From Bradyrhizobium yuanmingense (GTDB lineage Bacteria; Pseudomonadota; Alphaproteobacteria; Rhizobiales; Xanthobacteraceae): a DNA stretch of 64,000 nucleotides. A program made the translations under genes and the position numbers. Positions 44,336-53,773 of the stretch are shown one piece after another (the stretch's first letter is position 1; each line of letters opens with the position of its first letter). The stretch is taken from positions 682,001-746,000 of the forward strand of contig NZ_FMAE01000003.1 in the NCBI RefSeq assembly GCF_900094575.1, written 5' to 3'. The notes below the pieces were generated by a model. That model saw only the letters and a program-made list of their open reading frames with translations, had not been told where the DNA came from and did not search any database.

Positions 44336-46071
44336 ATGGCGATCAACAACGTGGCCGATCTGTTCGTGGCAACGCTCGAACAGGCCGGGGTCAAGCGCAT
44401 CTACGGCATCGTCGGCGACAGCCTGAACGCGCTCACCGAGGCGCTGCGCCGCCGCGGCACGATCGAATGGATACATGTCCGGCACGAGGAGGTCGCGGCC
44501 TCGCGGCGGCCGGCGAAGCCGAGATGACCGGGAGCCTCGCGGTCTGCGCGGGCTCCTGCGGCCCCGGCAATCTGCATCTGATCAACGGCCTGTTCGACGC
44601 GCATCGCAGCCGCGTTCCCGTGCTGGCGATCGCGGCGCAGATCCCGACCGCCGAGATCGGCGGCGGCTATTTCCAGGAGACGCATCCGCAAAACCTGTTC
44701 CGCGAATGCAGCCATTATTGCGAGCTGGTGTCGGACCCGAGCCAGCTGCCTTTCGTGCTGGAGAATGCAATTCGCGCGGCGGTCGGCTTGCGCGGCGTCG
44801 CCGTCGTCGCCATGCCCGGCGATGTCGCCTTCCGCAGTCCTCCGAAGCGCGCGCTTTCGACGACGCGTGGCCTTGCACTGGCTCCGCCGAAGGTCGTGCC
44901 GCAAGCGGATGAGCTGCAGGCGCTCGCGGATCTCCTCAACGGCGCCGAGCGCATCACGCTGTTCTGCGGCCGCGGCTGCGCCGGCGCACACGCGCCTTTG
45001 ATGCAGCTCGCCGAGACCTTGAAAAGCCCGATCGTGCACGCGCTCGGCGGCAAGGAGCATGTCGAATACGACAACCCCTATGACGTCGGCATGACCGGCT
45101 TCATCGGCTTCTCCTCGGGCTACGCCGCGATGCACGCCTGCGATGCGCTGGTGATGCTCGGCACCGACTTCCCCTACAAGCAGTTCTTCCCTGATGATGC
45201 GAAGGTCGCGCAGATCGACATCCGTCCGGAAAATCTGGGACGGCGCTGCAGGATCGATCTCGGTCTCGTCGGCGACGTCAAGCTCACCATCGAGGCGCTG
45301 CTGCCGCTGCTCAAGACGAAGACGCAGCGCAAGCATCTCGACGACGCCGTCGCGCACTACAAGAGAGCCCGCGAGGGCCTCGATTCGCTAGCCAAGGGCA
45401 CGCCCGGAGCCAAGCCGATCCATCCGCAATATCTCGCCAAGGTCATCAGCGACCATGCCTCCGACGATGCCGTCTTCACCGCCGATGTCGGCACCCCGAC
45501 GGTGTGGGCGGCGCGCTATCTCGGCATGAACGGCCGCCGCCGGCTGATCGGCTCCTTCGTTCACGGCTCGATGGCCAATGCCATGCCGCAGGCGATCGGG
45601 GCGCAAGCGGCGCAGCCCGGACGCCAGGTCATCTCGCTCTCCGGCGACGGCGGCTTCACCATGCTGATGGGCGACCTGATCACGCTGACGCAGGAGAAGC
45701 TGCCGGTGAAGGTGGTCGTCTTCAACAACGGCGTGCTCGGCTTCGTCGCGCTGGAGATGAAGGCGGCGGGCTTCGTCGACACAAATGTCGACCTGGAGAA
45801 CCCGGATTTCGCCGCGATGGCGCGCGCGATGGGCATCTTTGCCAAGCGCGTCGAGGATCCCGGCGAGCTTCCGGGCGCGATGAAAGAGATGCTGGCGCAC
45901 AATGGGCCGGCGCTGCTCGATGTTGTCACCGCCAAGCAGGAGCTGTCGATGCCCCCGACCATCACGGCCGAGCAGGTGAAGGGCTTCAGCCTCTGGGTGT
46001 TGCGTGCGGTGATGAACGGACGCGGTGACGAGGTGCTCGACCTCGCGAAGACGAACCTGTTGCCGCGGTGA
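44336..46071 (+). pseudogene. Thiamine-diphosphate enzyme, pyruvate oxidase-like, frameshifted
   Basis: From the ATG at 44336 (AGGAG upstream) the frame gives [29 protein letters not shown] and RHEEVAA, then goes off frame. One base later the protein resumes as [23 protein letters not shown] and continues to 46071 with the ThDP motif [13 protein letters not shown] and NNGVLGF. A missing T at about 44501 (GCCTCGCGG for GCCTTCGCGG) would restore a normal 580-residue PoxB-type enzyme. Apart from this the gene looks intact and may be functional. It would oxidise pyruvate or a related 2-oxoacid. Confidence 0.8.
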
Positions 46072-46073
46072 TA

Positions 46074-46433
46074 TCAGCCGGCGCGGTGGTTCACCTCTCC
46101 CCGCCGAGGAGAGGTGAAAGTCTGCCAGTGCAGCACGATGCCGATCAGCATCGCCGGCAGAAAGCCGAGCGCGATCAGGAAATGCGGCAGCTGCTTCGGC
46201 GAGATGAGGGCGATGGCGATATCGGAGATCAGCCACAGCGCTGCGAACATCACCGCAAAATCCGTTCGCGGGCACCGCAGGTAATAGAACACGGCGGTGA
46301 TGACGATGGCCGGGCCGATCGCGATGCCGATCATGATCGCGGTCAGCTCCTTCGGCGTCAGCGTGTCGAGCACCATCGATGCCAGCAGCCAGAGTGCGGC
46401 GAACATGGCAACGATGTCGAGCGGATGCCGCAA
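46074..46433 (-). CDS. Small membrane protein with internal duplication
   Basis: This is a 119-residue protein with about four hydrophobic segments. Two halves repeat each other: DIVAMFAALWLLASMVLDTLTPKEL, and DFAVMFAALWLISDIAIALISPKQL, each followed by a second hydrophobic stretch. The C-terminal tail (TSPRRGEVNHRAG) is encoded by a short palindromic repeat, CCTCTCC...GGAGAGG, near 46091-46112. Function is unknown. It is located between the convergent pyruvate oxidase-like gene and the thioesterase. Confidence 0.6.
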   Translation of the reverse strand: MRHPLDIVAMFAALWLLASMVLDTLTPKELTAIMIGIAIGPAIVITAVFYYLRCPRTDFAVMFAALWLISDIAIALISPKQLPHFLIALGFLPAMLIGIVLHWQTFTSPRRGEVNHRAG

Positions 46434-46501
46434 TCCAATTCCTCTGGCGAAAGGCGCGCTATCGTTGGGGCCGGAGCTGCGGCCGTCAAGTCAAAATGGG
46501 C

Positions 46502-47410
46502 TTATTCCTCGTCACTTCCAGGCGTCGGGCGCAGCATGAAGTGACCGAAAGCGGTGGCGATCGGCTTCAAAGCATCGTCCTGCCAGGCCCGCGCCTCGAA
46601 GGCGACGATACGTCGGCCCTGCTTCACGATCGAGACGTCGGCAAACGTGTCGAGCGCGCGTCCGGAGCGCAAGTAGTTGACGGTGAGGCCGATCGGCTTG
46701 GGCGGTGCGCTAGCGCCGAGCTCCCGCGCCACGCCGATGACGGCGGTGGTCTCGAGGAAGGCGCCCGTCATGCCGCCATGGATCGCCGGCAGGATCGGAT
46801 TGCCGATGATCTGCGGCGAGAACGGCATCGTCAGCGTGCCGTCATCGTTGACGCGGATGCCGAGCGCGCGCGCGAACGGGCTGCGCGCAAAGGGCCCGTC
46901 CGGATCCTCCGGCGCGTCCAGCGTCGGGATGCTGCGCGCATCCATCCGGCGGTCGGCGAGCATGTTGGTGCGGTTGGCGCCGATCATGAAGCAGGCGGTC
47001 GCGGTCGCGACCGGATCGTCCTCGGACTCCTGATAGGCGGTGGAGCGCACGAAGGCGATCGAGCGCGTGGTGCGGTAGCAGACCGAATGCGCTTTGATGT
47101 CGAGGCCGGGCGTTGCCGGCTTCTGGTAGTCGATGCGCAGATCCAGGGTCGCGATCGCGCGGGTGCCGTCGAGCGCAAGTTGCACCGCCATGCCGCAGCT
47201 CTCGTCCAGCATCGCGGTGACGACGCCGCCATGCAGCACGCCGGTCGCGGTGTCGCCGACGAAGACCGGTCGATAGGGCAGGCTGGACCAAGCCTCGCCA
47301 GGTGCGAACCGGTCGAGCTGGAGCCCGCTGATATGGCCGTAATCGGAGCGGCGGCCCTTGATGGCCTCGGCGAGTTCCTCGAAGGCAAGCGTGGTCGGCG
47401 TGGTGCTCAT
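46502..47410 (-). CDS. Thioesterase with two hotdog domains
   Basis: This 302-residue protein carries two PaaI-like hotdog repeats. The first is around HGGVVTAMLDESCGMAVQLAL. The second is around HGGMTGAFLETTAVIGVARELG, each with the HGG motif that binds the thioester. Such proteins hydrolyse acyl-CoA thioesters in the cytoplasm. The second HGG with Glu is a usual catalytic arrangement. It is independent of its neighbours in direction. The substrate is unknown. Confidence 0.85.
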   Translation of the reverse strand: MSTTPTTLAFEELAEAIKGRRSDYGHISGLQLDRFAPGEAWSSLPYRPVFVGDTATGVLHGGVVTAMLDESCGMAVQLALDGTRAIATLDLRIDYQKPATPGLDIKAHSVCYRTTRSIAFVRSTAYQESEDDPVATATACFMIGANRTNMLADRRMDARSIPTLDAPEDPDGPFARSPFARALGIRVNDDGTLTMPFSPQIIGNPILPAIHGGMTGAFLETTAVIGVARELGASAPPKPIGLTVNYLRSGRALDTFADVSIVKQGRRIVAFEARAWQDDALKPIATAFGHFMLRPTPGSDEE

Positions 47411-47546
47411 GGGGACCTTCTAGACCAGTGTCGGGCCTCGCGCAAAATCCCGAATGAGCCCCGCATGGGACGGTTTGGTCTCGACAGGGCGCGCCGAAGC
47501 GTCGATGGTGGGCGCTTCGTTCGTCGATGAACTGCAAGGAGCGCCC

Positions 47547-47867
47547 ATGGCCGACCCCGAAACGCCCTCGACCGCCCAGGGGCCCGTCACCATTTCCACC
47601 TCCAGCGCCGAGCGGGCGCCGATCATCTATTTCGACGGCGCATCCTGCTTCGGTCACCACAACGGCGCGATCCAGATCGAGCTTGCCGCAAACCTGTTGA
47701 TGCCGGTCGGCGCTGCCGTCAGGGTCGACGTGGTCCAGACTGCGCATCTGCGTTGCAGTGTCGCCGCAGCACTGGCACTGCGCGAAGCCCTCGAAAAGGC
47801 GCTCGCGATGTATCAGCAGGGTCAGAAGCAGCCGGTGGCGGAGGAGATACCGGCGGTCAAGAACTGA
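47547..47867 (+). CDS. Hypothetical protein, 106 residues
   Basis: This is a small protein with a disordered Thr/Ser-rich start, a beta-rich middle (IIYFDGASCFGHHNGAIQIELAANLLM, then VRVDVVQTAHLRCS) and a C-terminal helix (ALALREALEKALAMYQQ). The ATG at 47547 follows AAGGAG. The composition looks like that of a real conserved protein, but I recognise no domain. A REP-like repeat follows. Confidence 0.6.
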   Translation: MADPETPSTAQGPVTISTSSAERAPIIYFDGASCFGHHNGAIQIELAANLLMPVGAAVRVDVVQTAHLRCSVAAALALREALEKALAMYQQGQKQPVAEEIPAVKN

Positions 47868-47940
47868 GGCTGTTGCGATCGCGTATCGATGCGATCGCAC
47901 ACTTGCTAAAGCGAGATCCATGCCACGGGCTCGCTGCAAC

Positions 47941-48055
47941 CTCTCCCGCTTGCGGGAGAGGTTGCGCCGAAGGCGCGGGAGGGCTTTCTCCTCTAGGGGA
48001 TTGTCCCATCGCGGAAACACCCTCTCCCCAGCCCTCTCCCGCAAGCGGGAGAGGG
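47941..48055. repeat. REP-like inverted repeats
   Basis: CTCTCCCGCTTGCGGGAGAG forms a perfect hairpin at 47941-47960. A related one (CTCTCCCGCAAGCGGGAGAG) lies at the right end. A GCGCCGAAGGCGC hairpin lies between. The block fills the gap between the hypothetical gene and the amidase and may end transcription from both sides. Confidence 0.75.
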
Positions 48056-48101
48056 AGTGCACCTCCGCCGTAGCGATCGAACTGATCTCATCACGCTCTA
48101 G

Positions 48102-49571
48102 TTAGCCTACATGCACCTTCGGTTTCTTGCCGCCGTTCCACTTGCCGTCGAGCGCGCGCTCGATCTGGGCGGCGAGCTGCAGCAGGAGGCCGTCATTGGC
48201 CTGCTTGGCGATCGCCTGGATGCCGAGCGGCAGGCCGTGATCCTGGCTTGCCATCGGCATCGAAATCGCCGGAATGCCGCAGAGATTGGCGAGCGGCGTG
48301 AAGGCGAAGAAGCGCCACAGATTGTCGAACCAGTCGCGCACATCAGGATTGTCCGAGATGGTGAGATATTCCCTGGTGCCGACCTTCGGCGTCGGCAGCG
48401 CCGTGATCGGCGTCAGGATCACGTCCCATTGCTCGAAGAAGCTGCCGAAGCCGCGCGAGGTCGTGTTGAACACGGCCTGCATCTTCGCCCGCTCGGCAAA
48501 GCTGGTGTGGCGCCCGGCTTCCCAGATCCGGATGTTCATCGGCTCGATCAGATCCTCCGGCGGCTTTTCCAGTCCGCGCGCGGCGAGCATGTTGGAGATC
48601 ACCACCGCGAAGTTCGAGATGTAGCAGGTGGTCTGCGCCTCGAAGGCGGCCGGGAGGTCGATCTCCGGCAGCGCATAGTCGACGTGGTGGCCGAGGCCTT
48701 CGAGGAAGCGTCCGGCCTTCTCCAGCTCGGCAGCGAGCTCGGGCGCCGCGGTGTAATTGCCCCATGTGTGCGACAGCGCGATGCGAAGCTTGCCGGGATC
48801 GCGCTTGATCATCTCGCAATATGGCTGCGCCGTGGTCCAGAACGGCATGAACTCGCCGGGCGCAGGCCCGCGCGCATGATCGACGAAGGCGGCAGTGTCG
48901 CGCACCGAGCGCGACTGGCAGCCCTGGATCGAGACGAGGCCGGTCAGGTCCGACATGTGCGGCGCGAGCGAGAACACGCCGCGCGAGACCTTCAGGCCGA
49001 TATTGCCGTTGACGCCGGCGGGAATGCGGATCGAGCCGCCGCCGTCGGTCGCATGCGCGATCGGCACCACGCCCGCGGCCACCATCGCCGCGCTGCCTGC
49101 CGATGAGCCGCAGGTGGTGTAGTCCGTATTCCAGGGATTGCGCGTGACGTAGACGGCAGGATTGTCGGCCGACGAGCACACGCCGAATTCTGGCGTCGTG
49201 GTGCGACCGATCAGGTTGAGCCCCGCCTGACGGAATTTGCCGGTGAGGAACGTATCGGCGCTCGCGCGATTGCCGCGCATCAGCAGCGATCCCATCTCCT
49301 GCAGCCGGCCCTTCATGGTCGGTCCGAGGTCCTTCATCAGGAAGGGCAGGCCGGCGAACGGACCTGCGAGATTGGCGCCGTCCTTGGCGGGATCGGCGAT
49401 CACGTCCTCGAACAGCTCGACCACGCCGGACAGCGCTGGATTGACCTTGGCAACGCCCGCGGCGGCCTGGCGCGCCAGCTCCTTCGCCGTCAGCTCGCCC
49501 TTGCGAACGCGCCCCGCCAGCGCGACGCCATCGTGCTGTGCCCATTCATTCCAGCTCATCGGCAAAGTCAT
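48102..49571 (-). CDS. Amidase signature enzyme
   Basis: This is a 489-residue amidase with the Ser-cisSer-Lys triad visible: Lys in FLMKDLG, cis-Ser in GSSAGSAAM and nucleophile Ser in DGGGSIRIPAG. It hydrolyses a carboxylic amide. The ATG at 49571 has GGGG upstream; a later ATG is possible. It follows the ring-opening amidohydrolase (49688-50797) in the same direction, so ring-opened amide products may be its substrates. This is inference. Confidence 0.85.
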   Translation of the reverse strand: MTLPMSWNEWAQHDGVALAGRVRKGELTAKELARQAAAGVAKVNPALSGVVELFEDVIADPAKDGANLAGPFAGLPFLMKDLGPTMKGRLQEMGSLLMRGNRASADTFLTGKFRQAGLNLIGRTTTPEFGVCSSADNPAVYVTRNPWNTDYTTCGSSAGSAAMVAAGVVPIAHATDGGGSIRIPAGVNGNIGLKVSRGVFSLAPHMSDLTGLVSIQGCQSRSVRDTAAFVDHARGPAPGEFMPFWTTAQPYCEMIKRDPGKLRIALSHTWGNYTAAPELAAELEKAGRFLEGLGHHVDYALPEIDLPAAFEAQTTCYISNFAVVISNMLAARGLEKPPEDLIEPMNIRIWEAGRHTSFAERAKMQAVFNTTSRGFGSFFEQWDVILTPITALPTPKVGTREYLTISDNPDVRDWFDNLWRFFAFTPLANLCGIPAISMPMASQDHGLPLGIQAIAKQANDGLLLQLAAQIERALDGKWNGGKKPKVHVG

Positions 49572-49687
49572 GAAGTCAAATCCCCTTAAGGCCGCGGCGT
49601 CACCTTTTTCGCAACGGCCCGCGTGAATCAACCGAGGCGCCACGAGGGGCAGGGTTGCGCCCGGCGGAGAGGTCGGGCTGCCGGCTA

Positions 49688-50797
49688 TCAATCCGACAGT
49701 CGTGCGATCGCTGCAACCGGGCCGCCGCCGGCCGGCCCCTGATGCTCGGCGCCGCCGGACACGTAGATTGCGCCGGTGCCGGCAAGGCCCGCGATCAGGC
49801 CGCCGACCGCTGCGCGGGCGTGGCGTGTCGCGCTGATGTCGGTGTCTTCAAGCATGGTGTGGCGGAAGCCGCGCACTGTGCCGTTAGGCGAGGCCTCCGC
49901 CTTGGCGAAGATGTTGACGAGCGTGCGGCCCGCGGTGGTTTGCGGCGCAGTGCCAAGCCCGACGCTGTTCAACGCCGATACCACCGCCGCGGCGTCGATG
50001 GCATCCTCCATCACGGCATGGCCGATCTCGAACTCACTCGCTGAAGATGCCGAGTTGCCGAGCACGATGACGACGTTATGCATCAGCTCGATCCCCGACG
50101 AGGTCGAGGCCACCTTGGAGAACAGATCATAGCGCCGCAGCACGTCCTCGTCGCCGACGTCGGAACTGATCTCGCCGAGCGCGACCGCAACGCCCAGCGC
50201 GGACGCACCGCGCGAATAGGCCATCGAGCCGTAAGCGTTTGTCGTCGCCGTCTTGTTGCCTCGCGCGTTTGCCGCGGCAACGCGCTCGCTGGTCAGCAGC
50301 GGGCACTTGATCTGCACGAAATGAACGTCCGCGGGATCGCTGATGCCGGCATCCGCCATCGCGGCTTGCACGGCCTTCGCCGTCTCGGCGATTTGCGCGG
50401 CGCGGCCGAGCTCCTCGGGCAAGAAGTCCCGCGTGTGCGCCATGCCGATGCTGAGGCGCTTGCCGGAAAGGCCTGCCGGGCGCTCGGCCTCGCTCCGTGT
50501 GAACACCGTAAGATGCGGACTGAGCACGCCCTCGGTGCCGCCGGACATCACGAAGGCGATACGCTGCTCGACGTCCGGCGCCGACAGGCCGAGCTTGGGT
50601 GCCAGCGCCGTACATAGCGCGGCCACCGCGTATTCCCGGGTAAAATCGTTGACGCCGCCGTTACCCTCGGTCTTGCCGAGAACGGCGAGGATCGAGGTGG
50701 GATCGATCGCGCCTGAAACGATCAAGTCCATCAGGCCGGAGACGTCGCCGGGTCCCGTGGTGGCGATCCTGAAGACGCCGACCGATGTGGTACGCAT
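49688..50797 (-). CDS. Barbiturase/cyanuric acid amidohydrolase family enzyme
   Basis: This 369-residue ring-opening amidohydrolase of the AtzD/Bar family has three related segments, each with an active-site Ser or Lys. Visible are FVMSGGTEGVLSPH, SIGMAHTRDF, NKTATTNAYGSMAYSRGASA and IVLGNSASSA. It hydrolyses barbiturate or cyanuric acid to a linear ureide. The sequence alone does not let me choose between the two. The ATG at 50797 gives the normal family length. It is followed by an amidase, suggesting use of N-heterocyclic compounds as nitrogen source. Confidence 0.85.
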   Translation of the reverse strand: MRTTSVGVFRIATTGPGDVSGLMDLIVSGAIDPTSILAVLGKTEGNGGVNDFTREYAVAALCTALAPKLGLSAPDVEQRIAFVMSGGTEGVLSPHLTVFTRSEAERPAGLSGKRLSIGMAHTRDFLPEELGRAAQIAETAKAVQAAMADAGISDPADVHFVQIKCPLLTSERVAAANARGNKTATTNAYGSMAYSRGASALGVAVALGEISSDVGDEDVLRRYDLFSKVASTSSGIELMHNVVIVLGNSASSASEFEIGHAVMEDAIDAAAVVSALNSVGLGTAPQTTAGRTLVNIFAKAEASPNGTVRGFRHTMLEDTDISATRHARAAVGGLIAGLAGTGAIYVSGGAEHQGPAGGGPVAAIARLSD

Positions 50798-51039
50798 GAT
50801 TGGTCCTCGTGCGGAGAGTTCATTGGCCCGGCGGGAGCAAGCAGGCGCGGAACGCGGGGCCGATGTCAAGTCGCCGCGCCCCCACGAATGTGGCGAGATC
50901 GCATCGGTCGGGCAAAAAATCCTCTGTCGACGGTTGCGCACCGCACCTTGATGAATCAACCTTGGTTGGTCCATAAGCGGCGTCCCGCGGCCGGTGGTTC
51001 GCCCCTGCGCCCGCGTGCTTGGATTAGAGGGAATCTCGC

Positions 51040-53376
51040 GTGGCAAACATCAACCAGAAAATTGCGCAGGAGCTTGGGGTTCGCGCCGAGCAGGTCGAGG
51101 CGGCGGTGACGCTGCTCGACGGCGGCGCCACGGTTCCCTTCATCGCCCGCTACCGCAAGGAAGCGACCGGTGCGCTCGACGACGCGCAATTGCGCACTCT
51201 GGAGGAGCGCCTGGTTTACCTGCGCGAGCTCGAGGATCGCCGCAAGGCCATTCTCGAATCGGTCCGCGAGCAGGGCAAGCTCGATGCGGCCCTCGAGGCC
51301 TCGATCATGGCCGCTGACAGCAAGGCTCGCCTCGAGGACATCTATCTGCCGTTCAAGCCGAAGCGCCGCACCAAGGCGGAGATCGCCAAGGAAGCCGGCC
51401 TCGAGCCGCTCGCCAACCAGCTTATGGCTGAGCCCGGCAATGATCCGAAGGTCGTGGCGGAAGGCTTCATCAACGCCGAGAAGGGCGTCGCTGACGCCGC
51501 TGCCGCGCTCGACGGCGCCCGCGCCATCCTGGTCGAGCGCTTCGACGAGGATGCCGATCTGATCGGCGCCTTGCGCGAAGAGATGTGGACCAATGCGCGC
51601 ATGGCCTCCAAGGTGCGCGACGGCAAGAAGACCGAGGGCGAGAAGTTCGCCGACTATTTCGATTTCTCCGAGCCGCTGACAAAACTGCCCTCGCACCGCA
51701 TCCTCGCGATGTTCCGCGGCGAGAAAGAAGAAATTCTCGACCTGCAAATTCAGCCCGAGGCCGAGGCGCCGCCGCCGGGCGTGCCGAGCGCCTATGAATT
51801 GAAGATCATGAAGCGGTTCGGCATTGCCGATCTCAAGCGTCCCGGCGACCGCTGGCTGATCGATACCGTGCGCTGGGCCTGGCGCACCAAGATCCAGGTG
51901 CATCTCAATATCGATCTGCGCATGCGGCTGTGGAATTCGGCCGAGACCGAGGCCGTGCGCGTGTTCGCATCGAACCTGCGCGACCTCCTGCTGGCCGCGC
52001 CCGCCGGCACCCGCGTCACCATGGGGCTCGATCCCGGCTACCGCACCGGCGTGAAGGTCGCCGTCGTCGATGCCACCGGCAAGGTGGTCGACACCACCGC
52101 GATCTATCCGCACGAGCCGCAGCGGCAATGGAACGAGTCGCTGGCGACGCTCGGCCGGCTCGCAATCAAGCACCGCGTCGAGCTGATCGCGATCGGCAAC
52201 GGCACCGCCTCGCGCGAGACCGACAAGCTCGCCACCGAGCTGGTCAAGGGTCTGCCTGAGCTGAAGATGAACAAGATCGTGGTGTCGGAAGCCGGCGCGT
52301 CCGTCTATTCGGCCTCGGCCTTCGCCTCGGAGGAGCTGCCCGGCCTCGACGTCACCCTGCGCGGCGCGGTGTCGATCGCGCGGCGCCTGCAGGATCCGCT
52401 CGCCGAGCTCGTCAAGATCGAGCCGAAGGCGATCGGCGTCGGCCAGTATCAACACGACCTCGGCCAGGCCAAGCTCGCCAAATCGCTCGACGCCGTGGTG
52501 GAGGATTGCGTGAACGCGGTCGGCGTCGACGTCAACACCGCCTCCGCGCCGCTGCTGGCGCGCGTGTCGGGTGTCGGCTCCGGCCTCGCCCAGAGCATCG
52601 TGGCGCATCGCGACGCCAATGGTCCGTTCAAGTCGCGCAAGGCGCTCAAGGACGTGCCGCGGCTCGGGCCGAAGGCGTTCGAGCAGTGCGCGGGCTTCTT
52701 GCGCATCCTCGGCGGCGAGGATCCGCTTGATGCCTCCGGCGTGCATCCGGAGGCCTATCCCGTGGTGCGCCGGATTCTCGAGGCGACCAAGAGCGACATC
52801 AAGGCGCTGATCGGCAACAGCGACGTCGTGCGCACGCTGAAGCCGAAGGATTTCGTCGACGAGACCTTCGGTCTGCCGACCGTCACCGACATCCTTCGCG
52901 AGTTGGAAAAGCCCGGTCGCGACCCGCGCCCTGCGTTCAAGGCGGCGGTGTTCAAGGAAGGCGTCGAGGAGATCAAGGATCTCAAGAAGGGCATGATCCT
53001 CGAGGGCACCGTGACAAACGTCGCCGCCTTCGGCGCCTTCGTCGACATCGGCGTGCACCAGGATGGCCTCGTGCACATCTCGGCGATGTCGAAGACCTAC
53101 ATCAAGGACCCGCGCGAGGTGGTGAAGCCCGGCGACATCGTCAAGGTGAAGGTGCTGGACTTCGAGGTGGCCCGCAAGCGCATCTCGCTGACGCTACGCC
53201 TCGACGACGAGGTCGGGCCTAGGAAGGACGCCCCCGGCATGCAGCGCGACAACAATCAGCGCAACGCAAGCCGCATGACGTCGTCTGCGCCGCGCAAGCA
53301 GGAATCTTCGGGCGGCGGCGCGCTCGCCGAAGCGCTGCGCCGCGCGGCGGAGAAGAACAACGGCAAGCGGGTGTAG
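51040..53376 (+). CDS. tex: Tex-family RNA-binding transcription accessory protein
   Basis: This is a 778-residue Tex protein with the N-terminal Tex_N helical region, a YqgF/RuvC-like domain ([20 protein letters not shown]), helix-hairpin-helix repeats ([20 protein letters not shown]) and a C-terminal S1 domain ([27 protein letters not shown]). It starts at a GTG with GAGGG upstream. Tex binds nucleic acid and contributes to transcription elongation and stress tolerance. The last 40 residues are a disordered basic tail. It stands alone and appears complete. Confidence 0.95.
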   Translation: MANINQKIAQELGVRAEQVEAAVTLLDGGATVPFIARYRKEATGALDDAQLRTLEERLVYLRELEDRRKAILESVREQGKLDAALEASIMAADSKARLEDIYLPFKPKRRTKAEIAKEAGLEPLANQLMAEPGNDPKVVAEGFINAEKGVADAAAALDGARAILVERFDEDADLIGALREEMWTNARMASKVRDGKKTEGEKFADYFDFSEPLTKLPSHRILAMFRGEKEEILDLQIQPEAEAPPPGVPSAYELKIMKRFGIADLKRPGDRWLIDTVRWAWRTKIQVHLNIDLRMRLWNSAETEAVRVFASNLRDLLLAAPAGTRVTMGLDPGYRTGVKVAVVDATGKVVDTTAIYPHEPQRQWNESLATLGRLAIKHRVELIAIGNGTASRETDKLATELVKGLPELKMNKIVVSEAGASVYSASAFASEELPGLDVTLRGAVSIARRLQDPLAELVKIEPKAIGVGQYQHDLGQAKLAKSLDAVVEDCVNAVGVDVNTASAPLLARVSGVGSGLAQSIVAHRDANGPFKSRKALKDVPRLGPKAFEQCAGFLRILGGEDPLDASGVHPEAYPVVRRILEATKSDIKALIGNSDVVRTLKPKDFVDETFGLPTVTDILRELEKPGRDPRPAFKAAVFKEGVEEIKDLKKGMILEGTVTNVAAFGAFVDIGVHQDGLVHISAMSKTYIKDPREVVKPGDIVKVKVLDFEVARKRISLTLRLDDEVGPRKDAPGMQRDNNQRNASRMTSSAPRKQESSGGGALAEALRRAAEKNNGKRV

Positions 53377-53401
53377 CGGCTGAGCGGCGCCGTTAGGGCT
53401 G

Positions 53402-53773
53402 TCAAAGCTCGATCACGCCGCGGCGCGCCGCATGCGCCACCGCATCGGTGCGGCCGGTGGCGTCGAGCTTGTCGAGCAACGAGCCGACATGGAATTTCAC
53501 GGTGTGCACGGAGATGCCGAGCTGCCGGGCGATCATCTTGTTGGAGGCGCCTTCGGCCATCAGCGCCAGCACGTCGAGCTCGCGCTGCGTCAGCGCGATG
53601 TCCGCAGGGCTGATGCGCGGATCGCGGGCTATGATTGTCGCGGCGGCCTGCTCGCCGGGCGCGGCGAGGCGAAGCCCGGCGACATTGCCGAGCAGGGCCG
53701 CGAGGCGATCGGCGAGTGTGGGGTCGTCGATCTCCAGCGACAATACGATCTCGGCCGTCTTGTCCTCGCTCAC
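53402..53773 (-). CDS. LuxR-type HTH protein coupled to a pseudo-protease
   Basis: This 123-residue protein has a GerE/LuxR helix-turn-helix at about 60-118: LTQRELDVLALMAEGASNKMIARQLGISVHTVKFHVGSLLDKL. The first 55 residues resemble a shrunken receiver-like domain (EIVLSLEIDDPTLADRLAALL) without clear phosphorylation residues. The GTG start overlaps the stop of the upstream protease-like gene by four bases, so the two are translationally coupled. This suggests one regulatory unit. The targets are unknown. Confidence 0.8.
   Translation of the reverse strand: MSEDKTAEIVLSLEIDDPTLADRLAALLGNVAGLRLAAPGEQAAATIIARDPRISPADIALTQRELDVLALMAEGASNKMIARQLGISVHTVKFHVGSLLDKLDATGRTDAVAHAARRGVIEL

Noticed and set aside
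50956-53076. Leftward open frame of about 706 codons opposite tex
   Set aside because: The tex gene is unmistakable on the other strand; this frame is a codon-bias shadow.
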